From positions 496,001-560,000 of the forward strand of contig NZ_CP041687.1 of the NCBI RefSeq assembly GCF_007362475.1: a stretch of 64,000 nt of DNA, given 5' to 3'. Source of the DNA: Chryseobacterium sp. SNU WT5. Its GTDB lineage: Bacteria; Bacteroidota; Bacteroidia; Flavobacteriales; Weeksellaceae. Below are positions 27,458 to 34,927 of the stretch, piece by piece (position 1 is the stretch's first letter; each line of letters opens with the position of its first letter). The position numbers and the translations under genes are program-made. The notes under the pieces were generated by a model that worked only from the letters and a program-made list of their open reading frames with translations, was not told where the DNA came from and ran no database searches.

Positions 27458-27489
27458 TGTTATAGCTGGGTTTTGAAATAGTAGATAAC

Positions 27490-27661
27490 GGCCAGCTCGG
27501 CTTTGTCGTCGTTCTGAAAAGAAGTTGTAAACTTCTTTTCGGAATGCGTCAAAGGCGACTGTTGGGAGAACGTCGTGCGAAAGCAACGATGGTTTCCCGG
27601 CAGTCGGCGAAGCCGAGCTGGCCGTTGGGAAAAATCGTCCCAAAGGGCGATTTTTCCCAAC
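27490..27661 (-). repeat. Mini-cassette H plus palindrome A, copy 4
   Basis: A is 27490-27623 and H is 27624-27661. The left neighbour is the core GATAAC of the 146-aa cassette; the right neighbour is palindrome H-type 27662-27732. Confidence 0.8.
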
Positions 27662-27732
27662 TTGTTTATATGTCTTACTTCGTCAGACAAATACAACGTA
27701 TTTGGTAGGGATTTGTCTGATATTCGTAAGAC
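27662..27732. repeat. Palindrome H (array edge)
   Basis: GTCTTAC (27672-27678) and CAGACAAAT pair with ATTTGTCTG and GTAAGAC (27726-27732), with an internal loop between the arms. No cassette core is visible to its right, so it is either the junction of a lost cassette or an attachment-like edge. Confidence 0.6.
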
Positions 27733-28042
27733 TTATTTCTAATCACTAAGATATATATTTTTTTTTATAAATCATCAAACGGACTCTTTATGTGTTGTAC
27801 TTTTTGTACTTATGTTCGTGTAGATTTCAGCTTAGTTAATATACTAGGGTACTAAATTTTCCAATAAAACAACAGACTGAACTTCTAGCCCGGATCGCAG
27901 TGAAAATCCCGGAATGAGGTGCGATCCGCCGTGGCGGAGAGCGCCGAAATGAGGAATTGCAACGAAGAGCCGGACGGGTTTTGTAAGAAGCGAAAACCTT
28001 GTTGCTCCTGATTTAAATTGTCAAGTTTCCATCATCGGTGAA
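27733..28042. other. Array edge with a GC-rich palindromic island
   Basis: No gene. From about 27885 to 28000 the base composition rises sharply: tagcccggatcgcag opens the island, GCGATCCGCC and GTGGCGGAGAGCGCC form local hairpins, and GAGCCGGACGGG follows. It resembles the GC-rich intergenic element starting AGCCCGGAT that I associate with flavobacterial genomes; that is memory, not computed. No integrase gene lies here. Confidence 0.5.
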
Positions 28043-28072
28043 GCAAAAAAAATCTCCGCCGAGGCAGAGATT
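28043..28072 (-). terminator. Terminator downstream of the SurA-like gene
   Basis: On the minus strand the stem AATCTC / GAGATT with the inner GCC / GGC is followed by eight T. Confidence 0.75.
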
Positions 28073-28108
28073 ATGTTTTATACAAGACGCAGATTGACTG
28101 CTGCTGTC

Positions 28109-29482
28109 TTATTTGTCTTCAACTGTTTTACGCCAGTCGGTTTTGAAAGTACAGTCTTTATAACGATCGTTGATGGAGATAAATACGTTTGGTAGTTTCT
28201 CTTTTACCCATTTCTCAACCATTTCGTTTTTCTTTTTGTTAAGCGCCATTTGCTTAATTCTGTTATAATCTGTAGCAATATCCAGTTGGTGTGCCGCGAT
28301 TACATCATCTATTTTCAGTAAAGTAACGGTCTTTCTATCCTGTTGCGCTACATCTTGAAAAACCTCGGTAATGTCACCTTTGTTTAAGCCTGCAATCTGA
28401 TAGCCGATGGTAGGAGGTAAATCCAATTTCTCAATTTTATCTGATCCATCTTGGGAAGTAAGAATTCCAGCGTTAAATTTGGTTTGTTTGTCATCTGAAA
28501 AGCGGAAGGCAGCTTCTTTAAATGTCATGTTACCATCCATTATTAAAGTTCGGATGCTGTCCAGTTCTTTCTTTGCAGAAGCAATTTCCTCCGCATTAGG
28601 TTCAGCTTTCAACAAAATATGTCTTGCATCATACTGTTTACCACTCTTTTTAACCAACTGAATTAAATGATAACCAAAGTCTGACTCTACAGGATCAGAA
28701 ATTTCTCCTTCCTGTAAATTCAAGGCTGCTGCTTCAAAAGATTTTACCATTTTTCCTTTAGAAATACCGGTGTACAAACCTCCTTTTGCGGCAGAACCCG
28801 GATCTTCGGAATAGATTCTGGCTTGACTTTCGAAAGATTCTCCTGCAAGGATATCTTTTTTTATTTTATTTAGTTTGGCAATGATCTCATCTTTGTGTGC
28901 ATCCGTTAGTTTAGGGAACATAGAGATTTGAGATAGTGAAACTTCATCTTTTACTTCTGGCAACTGGGTCTTGAACTCAGTAAAAAAATCAGTTACTTCA
29001 TTAGGAGTAACATCAGCTTTGTCTGTGATCCGGCCATATTTCATTTGCCCGTAATAGTTATCGCTATCAATCTTTTCAATTGCATTCTTCATTTCATAAG
29101 AAGTACGGAATTTATAGGTTTTAAGCATTTCTCTCTCATCTGGAAACTGGCCTAAGATCTGCGCATATTTTTGGTTGGCTGTTTCTTTTATAGCAACGGA
29201 GCGATTCTCAATAAGGGTATCTCTTTTTGCTTCATAAATCAATAATTTATTATTGATAATGCTCTCTACAAATTCACATTTGTTAGCTACATTCGAACCC
29301 TGCTGTTTTGCAAAATTTGCCTGATCCTCGATATCGGATTCTAAAATAATCTCATCTCCTACTACAACCGCAATTCCATCTACTAAAGATCCTGCTTTCA
29401 ATTGAGTCTGTGCACTTGCCTGGAACCCGAAAAGCACCATGATAAAAGTGAAGAGTAAGGTCAACTTAACGTTCTTATTCAT
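28109..29482 (-). CDS. SurA-like periplasmic peptidyl-prolyl isomerase
   Basis: A 457-residue exported protein with signal peptide ending ASAQ. A SurA-type N-terminal chaperone domain (LVDGIAVVVGDEIILESDIE) is followed by two PpiC-type rotamase domains (around residues 170-265 with VSLSQISMFPK, and from YDARHILLKAEP onward with FKEAAFRFSDD). It likely escorts outer-membrane proteins across the periplasm. It follows a second foldase gene by 65 bp and is the last gene of a minus-strand run. Confidence 0.85.
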   Translation of the reverse strand: MNKNVKLTLLFTFIMVLFGFQASAQTQLKAGSLVDGIAVVVGDEIILESDIEDQANFAKQQGSNVANKCEFVESIINNKLLIYEAKRDTLIENRSVAIKETANQKYAQILGQFPDEREMLKTYKFRTSYEMKNAIEKIDSDNYYGQMKYGRITDKADVTPNEVTDFFTEFKTQLPEVKDEVSLSQISMFPKLTDAHKDEIIAKLNKIKKDILAGESFESQARIYSEDPGSAAKGGLYTGISKGKMVKSFEAAALNLQEGEISDPVESDFGYHLIQLVKKSGKQYDARHILLKAEPNAEEIASAKKELDSIRTLIMDGNMTFKEAAFRFSDDKQTKFNAGILTSQDGSDKIEKLDLPPTIGYQIAGLNKGDITEVFQDVAQQDRKTVTLLKIDDVIAAHQLDIATDYNRIKQMALNKKKNEMVEKWVKEKLPNVFISINDRYKDCTFKTDWRKTVEDK

Positions 29483-29547
29483 ATTTATTTATTAACAATC
29501 TGCAAAATTATCATTCTAATCGAAATAACTTGCATATTTTATTATAA

Positions 29548-31377
29548 TTATTTCTTAAAATTCTTTTCTAAATCTTTTATAAACTCAGGCTGAACAATAA
29601 TTGAGGTTTTCGCTTTTTGTTCTGCAATAATCTCATTAAGTTTTATTTCAGTTACGGCATTCTGCAATTCTTGAGCAGCTTCTTCTTGAGACATTTGTCT
29701 TGATGGCAAAATTTCATCAATAGCAATCACTAAAGATTTTGTACCCATTTCTGTTTGATGTACTCCTTTCTTAAAAGGAACTTTATATTTGGTAAATACG
29801 TCAGCATCTTTTGACATTTCTCCATTCTCAAAAGTTACAATAGCTTGTTTTTTTGCGTCAGCTTTTCCGGCATATTTCGTTTTTAAAGCATCCCAATTTT
29901 TTGGATCTTTAATATCTTTCGCAATTTCTTTTTTTAACTTACGGTCTGCTATAATTGCTACACGCCCATCTGCTCTTTCATCTAAAATATACTTGCTTTT
30001 ATTTTTATTGTAATATTCCGTCAACCATTCAGGATGTTTAGTAATTTCATCTGACAGGTATTTCGAGAAGATAAAATCTGAATACATCGATTTTCGGAAA
30101 TCTTTGAGTTCCTGTTTTACATTTTTTAACTGTGTGAAATTCTGGTTGTAAATTCTTAAAACATCTAGATTATTCACATCGTTAATGATTTCTACCCAAG
30201 CTTCCGGAGTTAGTTTTTCAGCTTCACTTTTCTTATCACCCATCATTTTCTTCAGCACACCAACCGTTATTTTTTCGTTCTTGAATTGGTACAAAACATC
30301 GCTATCCTTTGCTGCAGCAAAATTTTGATATGATTTTTTGATATTTTGTAAGGCTGGAAATTCTTTATAACTAGCATCTGTCTTTAAAAACTCTACCAAT
30401 TTATTTTGAACCAACTCCGCGTACAATGAATTATTCATTTCGCGCAGATAGAATGATTTTGTCTTATCATTTAGAACATAAGGCTCTACATTATAAATAT
30501 TAAATACAAAATACTGATCATTGTATAGTATTGGTTCAGGCGTATAATAACCATCTTTTTGACCTTTAAAAAGTGCATACACTTCATCTGGTAAAGTTGG
30601 CGAACCCATTACCACCCCACCATTATTTTTTTCATGATCATTGGCTCCGTATAATTTTGCGACTTCCTGAAAAGATTTTCCTGCTTTCAATTCTTTATAA
30701 ATATTTCCTTTCAAAGCGTCCGATTTCTCATCTTTCGGAAAGGATATGGTACCAAAAACCACGTATCCCAAACTAGGACGGGAGTTGGTAACCTTCGCAA
30801 AACCAACATAGGAGGCGGTATTAAATAACTTTGTAAAAGAATTATTAGGCAAACTTTTTATTTCAGCATACATCGTATGATCAATACTTCCAGGTTTCAA
30901 ATACACCGGTTTTGGATTGCCTTTCGAATATTTAGAAATGGCTTCTTCCATCGTAATTTTGCCCGATTTCACGTCATTATAAACCTGCTGATAATTGGTT
31001 TTATCATCCGCTGTTTTATCAATAATGAAGATCTGTACTTCTTTTTCCGTTTGATTGTCTTTTACAAACTGTGACAATACCGGATCTATCACATTTGCAG
31101 GATAAAAATATTTTGCACGAAGTTCGCTCTCCTTTTTAGCCATTTTCTCACGAAAAGAAGTCAGCGTATCTGCTTTTTTCTCTTCGGCGAATTGTTGAAA
31201 TAATAAGAAATTCTGGGCGGTAGTGATCGTATTATCAACCCCAGAGTTTTCTAATCCATATTTATAATCTTTCTTGAACTGGCTTAGGGATATACTGTCT
31301 TTGCCCACAATCATATACTGTGCGGACATGATACTGCTATACCCTACCAACATTAGAACAACGAGTAATTTTTTCAT
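29548..31377 (-). CDS. PpiC-type peptidyl-prolyl isomerase / foldase, large
   Basis: A 609-residue exported protein. The start is placed at MKKLLVVLMLVG (signal peptide), five codons inside the longest frame. The N-terminal half has a PpiC-like parvulin domain (EVQIFIIDKTADDKTN, MEEAISKYSKGNP, then GYVVFGTISFPKDE and FQEVAKLYG). The C-terminal half is a second helical/chaperone-like region with KAKTSIIVQPEFI at the end. Presumably a periplasmic chaperone working with the adjacent SurA-like protein. The exact orthology is not clear. Confidence 0.78.
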   Translation of the reverse strand: MKKLLVVLMLVGYSSIMSAQYMIVGKDSISLSQFKKDYKYGLENSGVDNTITTAQNFLLFQQFAEEKKADTLTSFREKMAKKESELRAKYFYPANVIDPVLSQFVKDNQTEKEVQIFIIDKTADDKTNYQQVYNDVKSGKITMEEAISKYSKGNPKPVYLKPGSIDHTMYAEIKSLPNNSFTKLFNTASYVGFAKVTNSRPSLGYVVFGTISFPKDEKSDALKGNIYKELKAGKSFQEVAKLYGANDHEKNNGGVVMGSPTLPDEVYALFKGQKDGYYTPEPILYNDQYFVFNIYNVEPYVLNDKTKSFYLREMNNSLYAELVQNKLVEFLKTDASYKEFPALQNIKKSYQNFAAAKDSDVLYQFKNEKITVGVLKKMMGDKKSEAEKLTPEAWVEIINDVNNLDVLRIYNQNFTQLKNVKQELKDFRKSMYSDFIFSKYLSDEITKHPEWLTEYYNKNKSKYILDERADGRVAIIADRKLKKEIAKDIKDPKNWDALKTKYAGKADAKKQAIVTFENGEMSKDADVFTKYKVPFKKGVHQTEMGTKSLVIAIDEILPSRQMSQEEAAQELQNAVTEIKLNEIIAEQKAKTSIIVQPEFIKDLEKNFKK

Positions 31378-31448
31378 ATTTCTATCGATCATATATTTAA
31401 TGATGTATCTAATTTATAAGTAATTCTGATTCTGTATCCCAGCTTAAG

Positions 31449-32369
31449 TTAAACCTCAACTTCGAAAGTGGTTAATTCTTTAAAGCTGTTGATTCTTTCC
31501 ATCATGTCACTTTCTTTCACTTCTTCCAATCTTTCGGTTCCAAATTTTTCCACCGTAAATGAGGCCATCGCAGATCCTACGATCAAAGCTGCTTTCATAT
31601 TTTCGAAGGTAAATGCTCCTTTTTTTGCTAAATAAGCTGCAAAACCACCAGCAAAAGTATCTCCAGCTCCAGTCGGGTCGAACACCTCTTCCAGTGGTAA
31701 CGCTGGAATAGCAAATATTTTTCCTTCATGGAATAATAAGGCACCGTGCTCTCCTTTTTTGATGATCACGAATTTTGGACCCATCGCATGAATTTTCTGA
31801 GCAGCTTTCACCAATGAATATTCACCAGAAAGTTGTCTGGCTTCTTCATCATTAATAGAGATCACATCTGTTTTTGAAATCATTTGCAACAAGATATCCA
31901 GGGCCGAATCCATCCAAAAATTCATAGTGTCCAAAATAACTAACTTCGGACGGTTCTTCATTTTCTCTAAAACAGAAAGCTGAACTCCAGGGTGAAGATT
32001 TCCTAATAGCAAAATTTCTGCATCCTGCATTGATTCTGGAATTTTCGGATCGAAGTTTTCTAAAACATTTACTTCTGTAACCAAAGTATCTCTGGAATTT
32101 AAATCGTTATGATACTTACCACTCCAGAAAAAAGTTTTCCCTTCCTTAACAATTTCGATCCCTTCTATATTCACTCCTCTGCCGGAAAGCATATCTAAAT
32201 CTGCCTGTGGAAAATCACCACCAACTACAGAAACGATTCCTGACTGAACACCAAGAACTGAAGAAGCTAAACTGATGTAGGTAGCTGCTCCACCTAAGAT
32301 TTTATCTGTTTTTCCGAATGGTGTTTCAATAGCATCAAATGCAACTGAACCCACAACTAATAATTTCAT
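31449..32369 (-). CDS. PfkB-family sugar/nucleoside kinase
   Basis: A 306-residue ribokinase-fold kinase. GGAATYISLASSVLG (about residue 26) is the first signature, and DPTGAGDTFAGGFAAYL (about 230) is the ATP/anion-hole signature containing the catalytic Asp. The substrate is not evident; the family includes ribokinase, adenosine kinase and fructokinase. It lies between gldD and the foldase genes with gaps of 46 and 71 bp, so it probably shares their transcript. Confidence 0.88.
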   Translation of the reverse strand: MKLLVVGSVAFDAIETPFGKTDKILGGAATYISLASSVLGVQSGIVSVVGGDFPQADLDMLSGRGVNIEGIEIVKEGKTFFWSGKYHNDLNSRDTLVTEVNVLENFDPKIPESMQDAEILLLGNLHPGVQLSVLEKMKNRPKLVILDTMNFWMDSALDILLQMISKTDVISINDEEARQLSGEYSLVKAAQKIHAMGPKFVIIKKGEHGALLFHEGKIFAIPALPLEEVFDPTGAGDTFAGGFAAYLAKKGAFTFENMKAALIVGSAMASFTVEKFGTERLEEVKESDMMERINSFKELTTFEVEV

Positions 32370-32415
32370 ATCTATTTATTTTAAAGAGTACGTTTTAATT
32401 TAATTTTTTGGAAAT

Positions 32416-32970
32416 CTACTTCCATTGAAAAGTATCGATCATATGAAGCAAATCCTTTTTAATATAATCAATAGCCGGTGCCAAGGAATCCGGTTTCGGC
32501 CGGGAATTGAAATATAAATTCGCGGTCATATAATGACGGGTAGAATCGGTGACAAAAAACTGCAGATTGGAAGCAGTAGGTCCTTTTAATTCATAAAAAT
32601 TACCAAAAACTTTACGTTCAGGATAACTAAAGGATTTGGTATCAATCGATGTTGCTTTTATCGTATGTTCATATACCATCTTCTCTGATTCTTTTACGTG
32701 CAGGGCAAAATCACTTTTAATCGGAAAATAGGTAATGAAAACTTTTGCTTTCATCTGTGGATACTCTATATAATACCAACATGGATTTTTCGCATCCCTG
32801 ATCTTCGCAAAATCAGAATACTCGAAAGTAAAATTACAGGGTGATGTAAAACTCTGGTATTTAGCCACTGGATATTCTAAACGCAGTTCGCCACTCGGTT
32901 TTGGTTGAGTGTCCTCGGCACAGGAAAGTAGAAGAAATCCTAAAAAAGTGAAAATGAGTTTTTTAAACAT
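32416..32970 (-). CDS. gldD: Gliding motility lipoprotein GldD
   Basis: A 184-residue lipoprotein with lipobox LGFLLLSC. The body (SFTSPCNFTFEYSDFAKI, NPCWYYIEYPQMKAKVFITY, ATSIDTKSFSYPERKVFGN) is that of GldD, a protein needed for type IX secretion-linked gliding in flavobacteria; many non-gliding relatives keep it. It lies near mutY, as in other flavobacteria. A -7 box TATTTTTG ends 5 nt before the ATG, so its mRNA may be leaderless. Confidence 0.9.
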   Translation of the reverse strand: MFKKLIFTFLGFLLLSCAEDTQPKPSGELRLEYPVAKYQSFTSPCNFTFEYSDFAKIRDAKNPCWYYIEYPQMKAKVFITYFPIKSDFALHVKESEKMVYEHTIKATSIDTKSFSYPERKVFGNFYELKGPTASNLQFFVTDSTRHYMTANLYFNSRPKPDSLAPAIDYIKKDLLHMIDTFQWK

Positions 32971-32974
32971 TGCG

Positions 32975-32982
32975 CAAAAATA
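32975..32982 (-). promoter_or_regulatory. -7 box TATTTTTG of gldD
   Basis: It matches TAnnTTTG on the minus strand. The start codon begins 5 nt downstream, about where transcription should start. Confidence 0.5.
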
Positions 32983-33184
32983 CGAATTAGTTTTAAATTC
33001 TTAGTAAGGTTAATTTTTATCAAAATTGAGACTAGAAAAGGTCAAAACTTAACTTAGAAATCCTTAAGATCTACAATTTGATATTTATTTAAGTTATTGC
33101 AATAAATTTTTCACCATGGAACTTATAAAAATCACACAAAATTCTATAAATCAAGTATTTAAAAATTGTGTTTCCTAAATACTT

Positions 33185-34225
33185 TTACTTCGTAATAAAA
33201 TAATCAGTGAGGTAGTTTTCTAATGGTTTCGGAAAGGATTTTTGGTGCGCTTCCTCTTCATTACTGATCATGAAATTATTTTCTGTGGAAAATTCGGTGA
33301 AGATTTCTTTAGATTCCAAAACAACATGATTAATTTGAATAGATAGGTTTTTATGCGTCAATTTATGAGCGATTGTTTTCTGGTTACTAATAAAAGGTGC
33401 TAACTCTTCCGGAATCTCAATCGGAAACTCATATAATTTTTTCCAGATAAAATCATCTTTTCTTTGTTTAATTAAAAATTGCCCGTCAAATTCAACAAAA
33501 TAATATTGCAAATTCAAGTCTGTTGGCTTCAACTTTTTAGTTTTTACTGGAAAATTTGGAATTTTACCAAGATTATAGGCGAGACAGTCCAAATTTAAAG
33601 GACAACTTTCACAAAGTGGATTTCTGGGTTTACAAATTTCTGATCCTAAATCCATCATTGCTTCATTGAAATGCCCTGCTTCCTTTTCGGGCATCATTTT
33701 CAAAGCCAATTCTGAAAAGTATTCAAATGCTTTTGACTTTGAGACATCAAAATCATCCGCAAAAACCCTTGATAATACCCGATAGAAATTACCATCAACG
33801 GCGGGTATTTTTTTACCAAAACAAATGCTTGAGATAGCCGCTGCAGTGTATTTCCCCACACCTTTCAACTGAATGATATCAAGGTAATCCACTGGAAAAA
33901 CTCCTTGAAAATCATCAATAATTTGATTGGCTGCTTTATGGATATTAAGTGCCCGGGAATAATAACCGAGTCCTTTCCAATACAATAAAACTTCATCCGT
34001 TTCTGCTTCCGCTAAAGTATGAACATTTGGGAATCTTTGTATAAAATTATTGTAGTGATTGATACCTTGTTCAATTCTCGTTTGCTGGAAAATAATTTCG
34101 CAAATCCAAATCTTATATGGGTCGTTGGTTTTTCTGAATGGCAGGTCTCTACCATGGATTTTGTACCAATCCAGCAATTTCCTACCAACATGAAGAAAAT
34201 CAGCATTTTGTTTTTTTGTTTTCAA
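33185..34225 (-). CDS. mutY: A/G-specific adenine glycosylase MutY
   Basis: A 346-residue glycosylase that removes adenine mispaired with 8-oxoguanine. Seen are the catalytic Glu region EIIFQQTRIEQG, the helix-hairpin-helix LKGVGKYTAAAI, the catalytic Asp in AVDGNFYRVLSR, the iron-sulfur ligands in CKPRNPLCESCPLNLDC (C-X6-C-X2-C-X5-C), and a C-terminal NUDIX-like domain. The only start at a sensible place is TTG at 34225. It diverges from the HU gene and the two promoters overlap. Confidence 0.95.
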   Translation of the reverse strand: MKTKKQNADFLHVGRKLLDWYKIHGRDLPFRKTNDPYKIWICEIIFQQTRIEQGINHYNNFIQRFPNVHTLAEAETDEVLLYWKGLGYYSRALNIHKAANQIIDDFQGVFPVDYLDIIQLKGVGKYTAAAISSICFGKKIPAVDGNFYRVLSRVFADDFDVSKSKAFEYFSELALKMMPEKEAGHFNEAMMDLGSEICKPRNPLCESCPLNLDCLAYNLGKIPNFPVKTKKLKPTDLNLQYYFVEFDGQFLIKQRKDDFIWKKLYEFPIEIPEELAPFISNQKTIAHKLTHKNLSIQINHVVLESKEIFTEFSTENNFMISNEEEAHQKSFPKPLENYLTDYFITK

Positions 34226-34256
34226 AAATTCTTATTATATTTGCACACCAAAAATA
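34215..34256. promoter_or_regulatory. Divergent promoters of mutY and the HU gene
   Basis: Plus strand: TTTG (34215-34218), 17 bp, TATATTTG (34236-34243), 30 bp before the HU start. Minus strand: TATTTTTG at 34256-34249, 24 bp before mutY. Confidence 0.65.
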
Positions 34257-34272
34257 TAAATAAAAAAAGGAA

Positions 34273-34563
34273 ATGACAAAGGCAGAATTGGTAAACACCA
34301 TCTCAAATAAATTGGGAACTGAAAAGAATGAAACCCAGAAAGTTATAGAGGCTTTTATGCAGGAGATCAGAACATCAATGTACGGCGGAGAGAATGTATA
34401 CCTAAGAGGTTTCGGTTCATTTATCATTAAAACCAGAGCTGCAAAAACAGGAAGAAATATTTCTAAAAATACAGCAATTGAAATTCCTGCCCATAACATA
34501 CCTGCTTTCAAACCTTCGAAAACCTTCGTAGAGAAAGTAAAAACTAAAGTAGCAGTAAAATAA
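34273..34563 (+). CDS. HU/IHF-family DNA-binding protein
   Basis: A 96-residue histone-like protein: TKAELVNTISNKLG at the start, the GGENVYLRGFGSF beta arm base, KTGRNISKNTAIEIPAHNIPAFKPSK in the DNA-intercalating arm. It bends DNA as a dimer. It heads a run with a 29-aa basic protein gene and the RNase G gene. Confidence 0.95.
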   Translation: MTKAELVNTISNKLGTEKNETQKVIEAFMQEIRTSMYGGENVYLRGFGSFIIKTRAAKTGRNISKNTAIEIPAHNIPAFKPSKTFVEKVKTKVAVK

Positions 34564-34606
34564 TTAACTAATAAGAATATACGTTACAAACTAAAAAATT
34601 TAAATT

Positions 34607-34696
34607 ATGCCAAGCGGAAAGAAAAGAAAGAGACATAAGGTCGCAACTCACAAAAGAAAGAAAAGAAGAAGAGCAAATAGACACAAGAAAAAATAA
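34607..34696 (+). CDS. Very basic 29-residue protein, ribosomal-type
   Basis: A 29-codon frame. MPSGKKRKRHKVATHKRKK is followed by more Arg, Lys and His; 20 of the 29 residues are basic. The composition is that of a small ribosomal protein such as bTHX, or of an RNA/DNA-binding peptide. It lies 43 bp after the HU gene and before RNase G, and I associate a similar gene at this place with other flavobacteria. Too short for most gene finders. The exact role is unknown. Confidence 0.7.
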   Translation: MPSGKKRKRHKVATHKRKKRRRANRHKKK

Positions 34697-34927
34697 TCTG
34701 TTTGCGATTTACAATATAACAATATAGTTGGTGTTTTTATATGTATAAAATTCATCAGCTATATTTTTGTTTTTATCAAGGTTATCAACCACCATCAAGT
34801 CTTCATTAGTCAATAGAAGACTTGTAATTATTGATATAACACAGCACAGAAACTATTAAAAAATTGAGCGATTGAATTGATTTTTTCAGAATTTCTATCC
34901 TTAATATTTTAATTTATTATCATTAAC

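Larger units (their letters stand above)
12059..27732 (-). mobile_element. Integron-like gene-cassette array without an integrase (CALIN-like)
   Basis: On the minus strand the region reads as repeated units of GTT - gene - AAC - palindrome. Eight gene cassettes and four copies of a gene-less mini-cassette are separated by palindromes of families A, B, C, D, G and I, with H at the right edge. Each gene cassette has its own terminal inverted repeat starting GTT, with inner position 11 always a G.T pair. As in integrons, the palindrome sits 3' of the gene and travels with it (A always follows the mini-cassette). No IntI-type gene or attI is visible. The core boxes depart from GTTRRRY, so the link to integrons is inference from architecture. 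The ends are approximate. Confidence 0.7.

Noticed and set aside
15224..27661. Palindromes as CRISPR repeats
   Set aside because: Spacing is hundreds to thousands of bases, genes lie between them, and no cas genes are present.
15224..27661. Palindromes as MITEs of a transposon
   Set aside because: No target-site duplications, and the cassette-specific inverted ends enclose genes, not the repeats.
15185..27696. Four similar 67-78 codon frames (starting MGKIALWDD or similar) at 15185-15394, 21110-21319, 26683-26886 and 27460-27696
   Set aside because: They are translations of mini-cassette H and palindrome A. They have no start signals and their similarity reflects the DNA repeat.
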